64,000 bases of DNA from JAJFIE01 sp964344255 (GCA_964344255.1 CAYFMQ010000018.1:1-64000), one strand, 5' to 3'. Shown: positions 34,687-43,127, counted from the first letter of the stretch. The notes: a model not told the origin generated them from the sequence alone. Numbers and translations are program-made.

Positions 34687-35958
34687 ATGTTTAATGTCAT
34701 CAGGATAATTTATGCGATCTGCATAAAGCTATGCTCTCCTTTGTTGCGATTGCATTTACAGAGGCGATGTCTGCTGGGAAAAGAGGATAAGAAAAGAGTA
34801 AGGGAAAAAGAGGGAATCTCATCGGTCGCCAGGCCGGATGGGCCGGTTATCTGGTTTCATTGCGCCAGCGTCGGTGAATCAATGGCTGTGTTGCCTGTGA
34901 TTGAGAAATTCCTGCAGAGCCGGGATGACGCAACCGTATTAATGACGACGGGGACGCTCACTTCCTCACACTTAATGGCTGACCGATTGCCGGATCGCGC
35001 CATTCACCAGTTTGCTCCCCTGGATCACCCTGGCTGGGTAAAAAGATTCCTACTCCATTGGAAGCCTGTAGCAGTTGTTTGGGTGGAATCGGAGTTCTGG
35101 CCCAATACCCTTTGGCTGCTGAAGCAAATGGATATCCCGGTGATGCTGGTTAACGGCAGGATTTCCCATGTTTCCTACCGGAGATGGCGGCGCTTGCCGT
35201 CACTCATTCGCGGCATGCTGAATTGTTTCGATGTATGTCTTGCGCAGACGAGTATTGACGCCAAACATCTGTCTGACCTGGGCGCGCGCGACGTTATCGT
35301 TCACGGTAATCTGAAACTCGGCGCCGATCCTTTGCCGGTAGATGATGACGCCCTTGCCGCATTGAATAAATCTATAGCGGACCGTCCTTACTGGCTTGCC
35401 TCCAGCACGCACGATGGTGAAGAAGCTATTGCCGCCAGAGTTCATAAGCTACTGGTTGACCGGTTCCCATCCATACTGTCGATCATCGTTCCCCGCCACG
35501 CAGCAAGGGGGGCAGAGATTGTCGAGTTGTTGAAAGGTTATGACCTGAACGTCGCCCTTCGGTCCCGCAATGATGCATTATCCGATCAAACAGATGTATA
35601 TGTTGCGGATACAATGGGCGAGCTTGGATTGTTCTATCGGGCATGTGACGTAGTCTTCATGGGTAAATCACTGGCTGGACCAGGTGGGGGGCAGAATCCG
35701 TTCGAACCGGTCAAGCTCGGCTGTGCGGTGTTGTTCGGTCCTAACATGGGTAATTTCATCGAATTGGCCGATGCAATGAAGACCTCTGGTGCAGCCAAAG
35801 AGGTTGCCAATCCTGATGCCTTATACAATGAGCTGGCTAATTTGCTGAGCAATCCGGTTGCTCTGAATGAACAAAAACAAAAGGCGATTGCGTTTAGTAA
35901 AAGTGCCGAGGACATCGTTAATGATACTGTAATGAGAATCAATGAATTGGTAGGTTAA
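34687..35958 (+). CDS. waaA: 3-deoxy-D-manno-octulosonic acid transferase-like (WaaA/KdtA)
   Basis: WaaA adds Kdo from CMP-Kdo to lipid A at the inner membrane; related GT30 enzymes act on other acceptors. The 423-residue protein has a membrane anchor at the N-terminus (NVIRIIYAICIKLCSPLL) and the family core GPVIWFHCASVGESMAVLPV. VWVESEFWPNTLWLL and NGRISHVSYRRW follow, with GNLKLGADPLP near 210. The catalytic-type Glu lies in VREKEGI just before the core. The C-terminal part carries GKSLAGPGGGQNPFEPVKLG, also typical. It lies 34 bases after the MDR gene. No lpx or other Kdo gene is adjacent, so it may be the only chromosomal copy or an island-specific paralogue. Confidence 0.88.
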   Translation: MFNVIRIIYAICIKLCSPLLRLHLQRRCLLGKEDKKRVREKEGISSVARPDGPVIWFHCASVGESMAVLPVIEKFLQSRDDATVLMTTGTLTSSHLMADRLPDRAIHQFAPLDHPGWVKRFLLHWKPVAVVWVESEFWPNTLWLLKQMDIPVMLVNGRISHVSYRRWRRLPSLIRGMLNCFDVCLAQTSIDAKHLSDLGARDVIVHGNLKLGADPLPVDDDALAALNKSIADRPYWLASSTHDGEEAIAARVHKLLVDRFPSILSIIVPRHAARGAEIVELLKGYDLNVALRSRNDALSDQTDVYVADTMGELGLFYRACDVVFMGKSLAGPGGGQNPFEPVKLGCAVLFGPNMGNFIELADAMKTSGAAKEVANPDALYNELANLLSNPVALNEQKQKAIAFSKSAEDIVNDTVMRINELVG

Positions 35959-36015
35959 CCGGATTTTATTTTTATGATTTACTCAACTTATGATTTCATA
36001 AATTAGACTTATCTG

Positions 36016-36957
36016 ATGTATCTAGATCAATCCCCTGCTCAATTTAGAATCTTGGATGATGATGAAATTGCTTCATTAATCGATGATATTGAGTGCCACA
36101 GCAGGGAAATCTGGCAAGAGTACTTTTCTGGAGAATCGTACTCCAGTTACACATCAAAATATTTCTTTGGGGATTCTCCCGTTACACGGGCAATAGCCTA
36201 CCGGATTATGGATGCCGCCAAGTATCGGGAATTTGCCAGGAGAACTAAAAATTTTTTAATCGGAATGAATGATGCGAACTTATTAAAAGAAGAAGATGAA
36301 CTGCTTTGTCATCCGATATTTTATATTCGCAAGCTCGATTCAAGCGTCTATAAAACCCCGGCTTTACAGAAAAGCTTTTTCGAGTCTCAACCACATTTCG
36401 ATAGAACATTTGACGTTTATGCCTATACCGTCTGGATTGCACTAAGGGATATAACCAGCGAGACAGGAGGGATTTGCTGGTTTGATGACCCTGATGATGA
36501 ATTGGTAAAGTACAAGTCGAGGTGGGGAGAAAAGAACGTTTTAGGATTTTCCAACTACATGGAAAATTACGCTGAGATTGATGCCGATTTCGCCAGTAAG
36601 ATTGTTATGAAAAATTTTCATGCCGGTCACTGCCTTCTATTTGATTCAAACCTTCTCCACGGGGGGACAAAGCCTGTAGGGAATTCTATTCGGTTAAGTT
36701 TTGATATGAGATTTATTCCGTTGAAGAAAGAATCCAGATCTAAGCTTCCTAAGGAAATTATGGATTTTCAACAAAATATCGATCTTTGGTCAGCATTAAA
36801 TTTATTAGCACTGGGAGATTCTGTTGGGGCAGAAATTAAAGTAAAAGATGTTAGAAAAATTGCAAAATCGGTTAACTTGAAAGTTAAGAAACCTGCTTTG
36901 ATTGATCAGCCCCTTGAGAAAGTTCATTGGTCTACGGAATACTCCTGGATAACATAG
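36016..36957 (+). CDS. 2OG-Fe(II) oxygenase, phytanoyl-CoA dioxygenase-like
   Basis: The 313-residue protein looks like a PhyH-type non-haem iron oxygenase. The iron-binding HxD is in SQPHFDRTFDVYAY near residues 126-139, and the distal His plus the 2-oxoglutarate-binding Arg are in LLHGGTKPVGNSIRLSFDM near 215-233. VWIALRDITSETGGICWF is the usual strand between them. It is clearly more A+T-rich than its neighbours, and the 60-base leader is strongly A+T-rich. It stands alone after waaA near the island edge. It could hydroxylate a sugar or lipid acyl group; the substrate is unknown. Recent transfer is possible but not shown. Confidence 0.7.
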   Translation: MYLDQSPAQFRILDDDEIASLIDDIECHSREIWQEYFSGESYSSYTSKYFFGDSPVTRAIAYRIMDAAKYREFARRTKNFLIGMNDANLLKEEDELLCHPIFYIRKLDSSVYKTPALQKSFFESQPHFDRTFDVYAYTVWIALRDITSETGGICWFDDPDDELVKYKSRWGEKNVLGFSNYMENYAEIDADFASKIVMKNFHAGHCLLFDSNLLHGGTKPVGNSIRLSFDMRFIPLKKESRSKLPKEIMDFQQNIDLWSALNLLALGDSVGAEIKVKDVRKIAKSVNLKVKKPALIDQPLEKVHWSTEYSWIT

Positions 36958-37053
36958 TAGAAGTATCGAGGTGCGTTAATGTTGGTGCTGGAATTTCAAA
37001 CTTAAGTAATAATGATGCGTCGTTTTTTAAATATCTTGAAAAGTAACACGTAG

Positions 37054-37290
37054 ATGCAAAGAGATACCGATGACGATATTGCCATGCGGTCGGCAGTCAA
37101 CAAGATAATCTCAGACGTGTCCAATGGTGAGACTGAAGCCATTGATCAAAATCTCGCTGATATATGGGTGACATTTTTTCAAGGGAGAGAACCTGTTCAG
37201 AGTGATGCTGACGCTCTTAAAGCGTTGATCCCTTACATGAAAAAATATTTGCCAGATACCCGTCCTTGGTCTGTATTGTATCACCCGTAA
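37054..37290 (+). CDS. Hypothetical protein at the island edge, probably truncated
   Basis: The 78-residue frame begins MQRDTDDDIAMRSAVNKIIS and is helical and acidic (SNGETEAIDQNLADIW then SDADALKALIPYMKKYL). I do not recognise it. From about residue 67 its DNA is antisense to the end of the truncated hook gene, so the final ten or so residues (RPWSVLYHP) are probably read-through beyond a junction. No clear ribosome site precedes the ATG. It may be a broken remnant. Confidence 0.35.
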   Translation: MQRDTDDDIAMRSAVNKIISDVSNGETEAIDQNLADIWVTFFQGREPVQSDADALKALIPYMKKYLPDTRPWSVLYHP

Positions 37291-37660
37291 TAGGGTCAGT
37301 CGTCGTAATGTCGTTGACGGTTTTTTGCACGAAGCTGCCATCACGGGTGTAGACGATATCCGTTCCCCCAAAATCAGTACTGGCGACAAAGTAACCGTCA
37401 CCGGAGATGGCCAGATCGAGGTTTCTGCTACTTGAATTGATAATTCCCTGAGAGTCGAAACGTTGCAAAGCGATTGGACGGATTCCGCCCTGATCCTGTT
37501 CGTTAAACATTTGATTGCCAAGCAGGGTCTGGAACTGGATATCGGTTCTTTTGTAACCTCCCGTCTGGACATTGGCTACGTTGGTGCCGATCTGGTGCAA
37601 GGACGTTGACTGTCCACGCATCGCCAGGGTGCTGACTGAAAAGGCGCCCAAAATCGACAT
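37217..37660 (-). pseudogene. Truncated flagellar hook-type protein (FlgE-like N-terminal half)
   Basis: The 147 codons start with a hook/rod signature: MSILGAFSVSTLAMRGQSTS then IGTNVANVQTGGYKRTDIQF, the D0 motif. RNLDLAISGDGYFVAS and DIVYTRDGSFVQK follow, as in FlgE. The frame then ends at TKDGYLANIF plus a few unlike residues, where a full hook protein would continue for at least 250 more. The missing 3' part coincides with the edge of the glycan island near 37,240-37,265. A good sigma-54 promoter remains upstream. The gene was probably cut by insertion or deletion; flgE at 2737-5450 is a separate paralogue. An assembly join is the alternative. Confidence 0.72.
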
Positions 37661-37733
37661 TTCTTAACTCCCGAATAGTCCGTATTCACCCCTGTAGACA
37701 GGGATTCAGCGCATAATGCGCCACTCCCTACAG

Positions 37734-37750
37734 AGCAAAATGGATGCCAA
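37734..37750 (-). promoter_or_regulatory. Sigma-54 promoter of the truncated hook gene
   Basis: On the minus strand the sequence is TTGGCATCCATTTTGCT, with GG and GC ten bases apart as required for -24/-12 recognition. Transcription would start near 37723, about 63 bases before the ATG at 37660. The promoter is intact although the gene is not, so the transcript may run on into the island antisense to the 2OG oxygenase. Confidence 0.68.
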
Positions 37751-37831
37751 CTATTTGGAATGCTAACTAACTGATATTAATCAATTTTCTGGCGATAACA
37801 GTGACGTGAACCGGTAAATCAGGAAAGTTCA

Positions 37832-37859
37832 ACCCGGCAGTGAGAATTTATTGCCGGGT
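37832..37859 (-). terminator. Hairpin over the fbpC stop codon
   Basis: ACCCGGCA and TGCCGGGT form an eight-base stem with the fbpC stop codon in the loop. No T run follows on the minus strand, so it is a weak or factor-assisted terminator or an mRNA 3'-end stabiliser. Confidence 0.4.
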
Positions 37860-38924
37860 CGGATGGGGAAAGATAAAGACCTGAGCCGCCTCGACCTGCA
37901 TTTGGACAAGCGAACCTGGGTCCGGAAGAAACTGTCCTGGAATGCGGGCGTGAAATGGTTCTCCCGTTTCCGGTTCCCCGTCGGCCACCAGCCGCAAATG
38001 CGATGATCGCCCTATCGGGCGAGCGCTGACGACCTTCATCCGGGACGTCATGGCATGACCTTCCAGTTGCTCCGTGTCGGCCCGATGGAGGCCTTCTGGC
38101 CTGACGAGAACCTCTACGGTTGTCCCGACTTCATATCCGTTCGATTGAAAACTGCCCAACGGCGTTTTAACACTCCCGTCTTCCCCGACATTGGCGGATA
38201 CGCGGTTGATGGGGCCGAACAGGCTGGCGACGAAGGCATCGACAGGGTGGAGATAGATGTCGATCGGATTTCCGACCTGGACGATTTTTCCTTCATTCAT
38301 GATAAACAGCCGATCGGACATGAACATGGCCTCTTCAGGATCGTGCGTGACCATCAGGGCCGTATGTCCGGAATCCTTAAGCAGGCTCAATGTCTGCTCC
38401 CGGACCTGGGCGCGCCTGGTGACATCAAGGCCGGAAAAAGGTTCGTCCAGGAGCAGTACTTTCGGTTCCGGTGCGAGGGCGCGAAGCAGGGCGACACGTT
38501 GTTGCTGGCCGCCGGATAATTCATGGGGATAACGGTATTCAAAACCCACAAGGCCCATCCGTTCAAGCGCGCCTGCCGTCCACTTGTCCCTATCCTGTGA
38601 GGGCGCGGCAATGCCGAACTTGATATTCTCCAGCACCGTCAAATGGGGGAAAAGCGCATAATCCTGGAACATGAGCCCGACATTGCGGGCTTCCGGCGGC
38701 AGTTCCGCCAGGCCGGCGTCGGCGACGAGGCGTTCGCCGATTTCCACGCGGCCCTGTTGCAGGGATTCCAATCCGGCGGCTATGCGCAGCAAGGTCGTCT
38801 TGCCGCAGCCCGAGGGCCCCAGGAGGCAAGCGACTTCACCCGGTTCCACATGGAACTGGACATCGTCGAGAACCTTATGGCGTCCGAAAGAATGGGAAAT
38901 ACCCTGCATCGTCAGGCCGGTCAT
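37848..38924 (-). CDS. fbpC: Iron(III) ABC transporter ATP-binding protein
   Basis: This is the ATPase of a ferric-iron importer. Walker A is LLGPSGCGKTTLLRIAAG, the ABC signature is YPHELSGGQQQRVALLRAL and Walker B is KVLLLDEPFSGLD, followed by the H-loop MVTHDPEEAM. The C-terminal TOBE-like region (EVLVRPEGLHR) is typical of the FbpC/PotA/CysA group. The ATG at 38924 is used because the permease stops at 38938; the open frame reaches back to 39095 inside the permease gene, and an ATG at 38978 would overlap it by 41 bases. It ends the fbpA-fbpB-fbpC operon. Confidence 0.9.
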   Translation of the reverse strand: MTGLTMQGISHSFGRHKVLDDVQFHVEPGEVACLLGPSGCGKTTLLRIAAGLESLQQGRVEIGERLVADAGLAELPPEARNVGLMFQDYALFPHLTVLENIKFGIAAPSQDRDKWTAGALERMGLVGFEYRYPHELSGGQQQRVALLRALAPEPKVLLLDEPFSGLDVTRRAQVREQTLSLLKDSGHTALMVTHDPEEAMFMSDRLFIMNEGKIVQVGNPIDIYLHPVDAFVASLFGPINRVSANVGEDGSVKTPLGSFQSNGYEVGTTVEVLVRPEGLHRADTEQLEGHAMTSRMKVVSARPIGRSSHLRLVADGEPETGEPFHARIPGQFLPDPGSLVQMQVEAAQVFIFPHPTRQ

Positions 38925-38937
38925 TGGTCTAGGGCTT

Positions 38938-40647
38938 TCAAGTTTGTCGGCTCCCTGGTCTTGAATGGGATATGGCATAGGAGAGGATGACAACGGGAAT
39001 GATGCCCGCAGCGACGATGGATAGCGCGCCAAGGGCGCATTCTTCAAGCAGTTCGTCCGATGCGAACTGGTGAACATAGGTGGCCAGGGTTTCAAAATTG
39101 AAAGGCCTGAGCAGCATGGTCATAGGCAGCTCTTTCATGACATCGACGAACACCAGGATTGCCGCCGTCAAGATGCTTGAACGCATGATCGGAAAATGAA
39201 TGCGGAGCAGGGTGTTTGCCGGGCCGTGCCCCAGGGTGCGGGAGGCCCCGTCCATGCTGGCGGTGATTTTGGTCAGGCTGGCTTCCAGGGTGCCGAATGA
39301 AAGGGCCAGAAACCGCACAAGATAGCCCAGCACCATGGCGAAAACGGTGCCGCTGAGGATCAATCCTGTCGAGAGGCCCGTGAAGCTTTCGATGGCTTCA
39401 TTGATCATGTGATCGACGCGCGTGAGAGGCAGCATGACGCCGATGGCGAGAACGGCGCCGGGAACGGCGTAACCGATACTGGCGACGCGTGTTGCGGCGA
39501 CGAGCATCGGGGTTTGGCGCAGCCGGATGGCGTAGGCGAGGAACAGTCCGATCAGAACGGCGGCCCCGGCGCTCAGCGTTGCCAGTGTCAGGCTGTTGCC
39601 CATATAGGTCAGAAAGTCGCTGGCGAGGGATTCTTCATAAAAATCGATTGAATAACCTGTGAGCACCAGGGCAGGGGTCATGAATCCGAAAATGATTGGC
39701 AAGGCGCATGAAAGGGTTGCCAGCCAGGCTTTTGCCCGGCGAAGCGTCAGGTCCGGAAGGACGGAATACTTGGTCCCTGTGTGGTGAAACCGGCGTCCGC
39801 GCCTGGCCAGGCGCTCCATGACGATCAGGACGATGACAAACGTCATCATGACGGTGGCCAACTGTGCAGCGCCACTGACGCTGCCCATGTTAAGCCAGAC
39901 GTCGTATATGCCGGCGGTGAACGTTGCGACGGCAAAGTAGTCAACCGTGCCGAAGTCGTTCAGCGTTTCCATCATCACGAGACTGACGCCTGCGATGACG
40001 GCCGGGCGGGCAAGGGGGAAGGCAACCTGCCGGAAGCTTTGCCAGGGTGTTTTACCCAGAGTGCGGCTGACCTCGAGGACACAAACCGATTGTTCAAGAA
40101 AAGCGGCGCGCGCCAGCAGATAAACATACGGGTAAAGCACCAGCGTCATGACGGTAATCGCGCCGCCAAGGGAGCGGATTTCAGGGAACCAGTAATCCTG
40201 CCTGTTGCTCCAGTTGAATATGTCGCGAAGTAAAGCCTGAACAGGTCCGGAAAATTCCAGCAAGTCCGTGTAGACATAGGCAATGACATAAGCCGGTACG
40301 GCAAGCGGCAGAACCAGCGCCCATTCAAAGAAACGCCGGCCTGGGAAACGGCACATGGTAACCAGCCACGCCGTGCCGGTGCCAATGACCAGTGTGCCGA
40401 TTCCGACGCCTGTCATCAGAAGCAGAGTGGCCGAGATGTAATGCGGCAGAACCGTTGACGCCAGATGCGCCCAGATGCCGTTGCCCGTATCGTCTTCAGG
40501 CGTCAGGGCGATGATGAAAACGGCGATGATGGGAATGGCGATCAGCAAAGAAGTCAGTAACGCGCCGATGGTCCAGCCATCGGCGCGTAATGCTGATTTG
40601 ATTATCATTTGCCCCCGCGAAGGGGCTGTAGATGCGTAGTCTGTCAC
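38938..40647 (-). CDS. fbpB: Iron(III) ABC transporter permease
   Basis: The 569-residue permease has two tandem copies of the BPD_transp_1 membrane domain, each with about six helices, as in FbpB/AfuB/SfuB. The first EAA-like loop is around EVSRTLGKTPWQSFRQVAFP; the second is around ASMDGASRTLGHGPANTLL and RIHFPIMRSSILTAAIL. Both contain the conserved A...G...LG pattern that touches the ATPase. The protein starts 33 bases after the fbpA stop and ends 14 bases before fbpC. Function in ferric iron uptake rests on the binding protein and the Fur-type site next door. Confidence 0.9.
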   Translation of the reverse strand: MTDYASTAPSRGQMIIKSALRADGWTIGALLTSLLIAIPIIAVFIIALTPEDDTGNGIWAHLASTVLPHYISATLLLMTGVGIGTLVIGTGTAWLVTMCRFPGRRFFEWALVLPLAVPAYVIAYVYTDLLEFSGPVQALLRDIFNWSNRQDYWFPEIRSLGGAITVMTLVLYPYVYLLARAAFLEQSVCVLEVSRTLGKTPWQSFRQVAFPLARPAVIAGVSLVMMETLNDFGTVDYFAVATFTAGIYDVWLNMGSVSGAAQLATVMMTFVIVLIVMERLARRGRRFHHTGTKYSVLPDLTLRRAKAWLATLSCALPIIFGFMTPALVLTGYSIDFYEESLASDFLTYMGNSLTLATLSAGAAVLIGLFLAYAIRLRQTPMLVAATRVASIGYAVPGAVLAIGVMLPLTRVDHMINEAIESFTGLSTGLILSGTVFAMVLGYLVRFLALSFGTLEASLTKITASMDGASRTLGHGPANTLLRIHFPIMRSSILTAAILVFVDVMKELPMTMLLRPFNFETLATYVHQFASDELLEECALGALSIVAAGIIPVVILSYAISHSRPGSRQT

Positions 40648-40680
40648 GACCGGATTTATTCTCCCAGGATAGCGGTCTGG

Positions 40681-41736
40681 TTACGAGCCATTTTGGGGCC
40701 CGAGATCAAAGGCGGTTATATCGACTAATCTGGATGCTGTCGCCCTATTGGTGGCAACTTCCGAAAGATTTACCGTATCCGCCTTGAAAGACCCCCACGA
40801 CGCGACCAGCGGGTGAAGCTCTACGCCTTGCTTGACTGGATATTCGAAGTTCTGTTCGGCATAGATTTTTTGCGCCGAATTTCCGCTCAGGAACTCGATC
40901 AGGCGAATGGCGTTTTCCTTGTGTTTGGCGCTTTTGGTAACGGCTGCACCGGAGATGTTAACATGGGTGCCGCGGGTTGACTGATCCGGAAAGATAATCC
41001 GAACGGCTTTGGCCCAATCCTGCTGTTCGGGTTTTTTCTCGTTGGTGACCATTTTCCCCATGTAATAGGTGTTTGCGATGGCGTAGTCGCACAGGCCTTC
41101 GTAGATGGCCCGGGCCTGCGCCCTGTCATTCCCCTGGGGTTTTTGCGCCAGATTGTCACGCAGACCCGTGAGCCAGGATTTTGCCGCTTCTTCGCCCTCA
41201 TGGGTAATGATCGAGGCAATCAGCGAAACGTTGTAGACATTCTTGGCGGAGCGTGTGCACACACGGCCCTTGAGTTCAGGCTTGGTAAGATCCGCATAGC
41301 TTGCCACTTCGCCAACAGGCGCACGGTCGTTTGACGCAAAGATGATGCGGCCACGGACGGTCAGACCAAACCACAACCCGTCAGGGTGGCGGTACTGCGC
41401 GGGTACGTTCGATGAAATGACGTCGGAGGCGACGGGCTGAAGAACGCCAGCTGTCACCATGTCGTTCAAGCGGCCGATATCCGTGCTCAGCACCACATCG
41501 GCGGGGCTGCTGTCTCCTTCCGCTTTCAGGCGTTCCAGCATTCCTTTTTTAACGTAGACCATATTGACTTCGATGCCGGTTTCCCTGGTGAACTCCTCAA
41601 GCAGAGGGTTGATCAGGAATGGTTGCCGGTAGGAATAGAGGTTGACGACGTTGTCATCGTCAGCACGGGCTTCGGTAACGACGCCAATACCGAAAAGCAT
41701 GGCGAACAGGACGAAAAAAACGGACAGTCTTTTCAT
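40681..41736 (-). CDS. fbpA: Periplasmic iron(III)-binding protein
   Basis: The protein captures Fe(III) in the periplasm and hands it to FbpBC. The ATG at 41736 gives a signal peptide MKRLSVFFVLFAMLFGIGVV with cleavage likely after EARA; an ATG at 41766 would add ten odd residues. VNLYSYRQPFLINPLLEEFT opens the mature domain, which is the FbpA pattern. The double tyrosine in ANTYYMGKM corresponds to the iron-binding tyrosine pair of the family. ADVVLSTDIGRLNDMVTAGV and GTHVNISGAAVTKSAKH are also typical. A Fur-like palindrome lies about 60 bases upstream, so iron repression is likely. Confidence 0.92.
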   Translation of the reverse strand: MKRLSVFFVLFAMLFGIGVVTEARADDDNVVNLYSYRQPFLINPLLEEFTRETGIEVNMVYVKKGMLERLKAEGDSSPADVVLSTDIGRLNDMVTAGVLQPVASDVISSNVPAQYRHPDGLWFGLTVRGRIIFASNDRAPVGEVASYADLTKPELKGRVCTRSAKNVYNVSLIASIITHEGEEAAKSWLTGLRDNLAQKPQGNDRAQARAIYEGLCDYAIANTYYMGKMVTNEKKPEQQDWAKAVRIIFPDQSTRGTHVNISGAAVTKSAKHKENAIRLIEFLSGNSAQKIYAEQNFEYPVKQGVELHPLVASWGSFKADTVNLSEVATNRATASRLVDITAFDLGPQNGS

Positions 41737-41795
41737 TGGTTGACCTTTTAATCGGTTGACTGGCAATGCCAGATTTTAATTATTCTAATTGCAAT

Positions 41796-41810
41796 TGAGA
41801 ACCATTCTCA
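41796..41810. promoter_or_regulatory. Fur-type iron-box palindrome upstream of fbpA
   Basis: TGAGAA-CCA-TTCTCA is a perfect 6-3-6 inverted repeat in an A+T-rich setting, close to the core of Fur boxes (TGAGAATnnTTCTCA-like). It lies about 60 bases before the fbpA ATG, overlapping a likely promoter. It may also lie in the leader of fliX on the other strand. Binding by Fur or a Fur-family relative such as Irr is inferred. Confidence 0.6.
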
Positions 41811-42025
41811 TTTACATGAAACGCACAGTAACGTGCCGTGAAGCTAATTGCAAACGATTCTTAATAGGAAAAGTCATTTTTTCTTCTCTATGCTTTATGA
41901 TGTCCAATGCAGGTATCTTCCGAGATCGCAAAGGGCTGGTGTTCTCGCGATTGTTTAGGCAGACTCTCATCTCTGTGGAAATATCGAAGACACATGCATG
42001 GTCTGGAGATATACCGGAACACAAG

Positions 42026-42465
42026 ATGGCAGATATCAAGATAGGAAACATCGGAACTGGGCGTGGTCCTGCTTCAACCGGCAAGACGCGAAAAACCTCT
42101 GTTAAGAGCAGTTCGTTTTCCGAGAAGCTGAAGGAAACCGCTGAAACCTCGGAAGCGGGCGCTGCCGGAGGCGTTGCAGGCGTGTCTCCTGTTAGTGCAA
42201 TTCTTTCGGTTCAGGAAGTCCCTGATTCTACGGAAGAACGCTCCCGCGGGTTGATGATAGCCTATGGCGATGAGCTTCTGGAACGGCTGGAGAACATTCG
42301 TATAGGCCTTCTGATCGGATCAATTCCAAAGAACAGCTTGCCGAACTTGCTCACCGCATGCGTGAAAAGAAACAACAGGTCAATGATTCAAAGCTTATTG
42401 AGATTATTGACGAGATAGAACTTCGAGCTGAAGTCGAAATCGCCAAACTCACGCGCAGTATCTGA
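42026..42465 (+). pseudogene. fliX: FliX flagellar assembly regulator, interrupted by a one-base frameshift
   Basis: FliX is an alphaproteobacterial protein that controls FlbD and so the sigma-54 flagellar genes. The N-terminal reading is MADIKIGNIGTG, then VSPVSAILSVQEV and GDELLERLENIRIGLLIGSI, the FliX pattern. From about base 42333 the frame is lost: the +1 frame continues KEQLAELAHRMREKKQQ, then SKLIEIIDEIELRAEVEIAK and stops at 42465, exactly the FliX C-terminus. Adding one A to the A run in ATTCCAAAGAACAG (about 42327-42340) would restore a 147-residue protein. The uncorrected frame ends at 42418. The lesion may be a sequencing error in a homopolymer or a true mutation. Divergent to fbpA; dksA follows. 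Confidence 0.85.
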
Positions 42466-42652
42466 AAACGCTGAAACGTTGGCTATTACACCCTGCTTGG
42501 TTTCGCGGCGGGAAAGATCCTTCATTAACACAAAAAAAACATTTCCGTTATCGGTGAAAATCTTACTTGCGGCAGGGCAGGCAGATACATATATTCCGCG
42601 CCTACATTGCATGTGTTTTCAATATGTATGCGATCCGGGAGACCTGACGAAT

Positions 42653-43069
42653 ATGACTATCACACTTCCACCTGACTATACTCCGCATAAAGACAAAGAG
42701 TTCATGAGCCCTAAGATGCAGGAGTATTTCCGCCAGAAGCTGATGCGCTGGCGTTCAGAATTGGTTGATGAGTCGAATGAAACGCTTCAAAGCCTCCAGG
42801 AAGGAGGCATTGTAGAGCCGGATATCGCCGACAGGGCCTCCGTCGAAACGGAGAGGTCGCTGGAATTACGCACACGCGACCGGGCGCGTAAGTTGATCGC
42901 CAAAATCGATTCAGCGCTTCAGCGGATTGATGACGGTTCCTACGGGTTCTGCGAAGAAACGATGGAGCCGATCGGCATCTCCCGCCTGGAAGCTCGCCCG
43001 ATTGCCACGCTCAGTATTGAGGCGCAGGAACGTCACGAACGGATGGAACGTACGCACCGTGACGACTAA
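42653..43069 (+). CDS. dksA: DksA-type RNA polymerase regulator
   Basis: DksA enters the secondary channel of RNA polymerase and works with ppGpp to shift transcription. The ATG at 42653 gives a 138-residue protein: MSPKMQEYFRQKLMRWRSEL opens the coiled coil, with the tip DIADRASVETERSLELRTRD carrying the D-A-S motif. The C-terminal globular part, GFCEETMEPIGISRLEARPI then ATLSIEAQERHER, keeps one cysteine where canonical DksA has four zinc ligands. Such low-cysteine forms are common in alphaproteobacteria. An in-frame extension back to 42479 lacks conservation. The gene follows fliX and ends before a strong terminator. Confidence 0.92.
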   Translation: MTITLPPDYTPHKDKEFMSPKMQEYFRQKLMRWRSELVDESNETLQSLQEGGIVEPDIADRASVETERSLELRTRDRARKLIAKIDSALQRIDDGSYGFCEETMEPIGISRLEARPIATLSIEAQERHERMERTHRDD

Positions 43070-43103
43070 GGAATAGGTTCACCGAATACTCTTTTTTTAT
43101 CGG

Positions 43104-43127
43104 CAGGCGCGTTATCGCGCCTGTTTT
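43104..43127 (+). terminator. Rho-independent terminator after dksA
   Basis: CAGGCGCG-TTAT-CGCGCCTG is a perfect eight-base stem followed by TTTT. It lies 35 bases after the dksA stop and would end plus-strand transcription. Confidence 0.8.

Noticed and set aside
8906..37290. A pseudaminic or legionaminic acid pathway as in other flagellar islands
   Set aside because: No NeuB/PseI synthase, PseB/C-type aminotransferase or CMP-nonulosonate synthetase is seen in the window. The pathway here is GDP-mannose/heptose/keto-sugar based.
8906..37290. A mobile element carrying the glycan island
   Set aside because: No transposase, integrase, direct repeat or tRNA boundary was found. Only the broken hook gene at the right edge suggests recombination.
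41789..42025. Upstream extension of the fliX frame
   Set aside because: The 79 extra residues include the fbpA promoter and iron-box DNA and do not look like FliX; MADIKIGNIG at 42026 is the family start.
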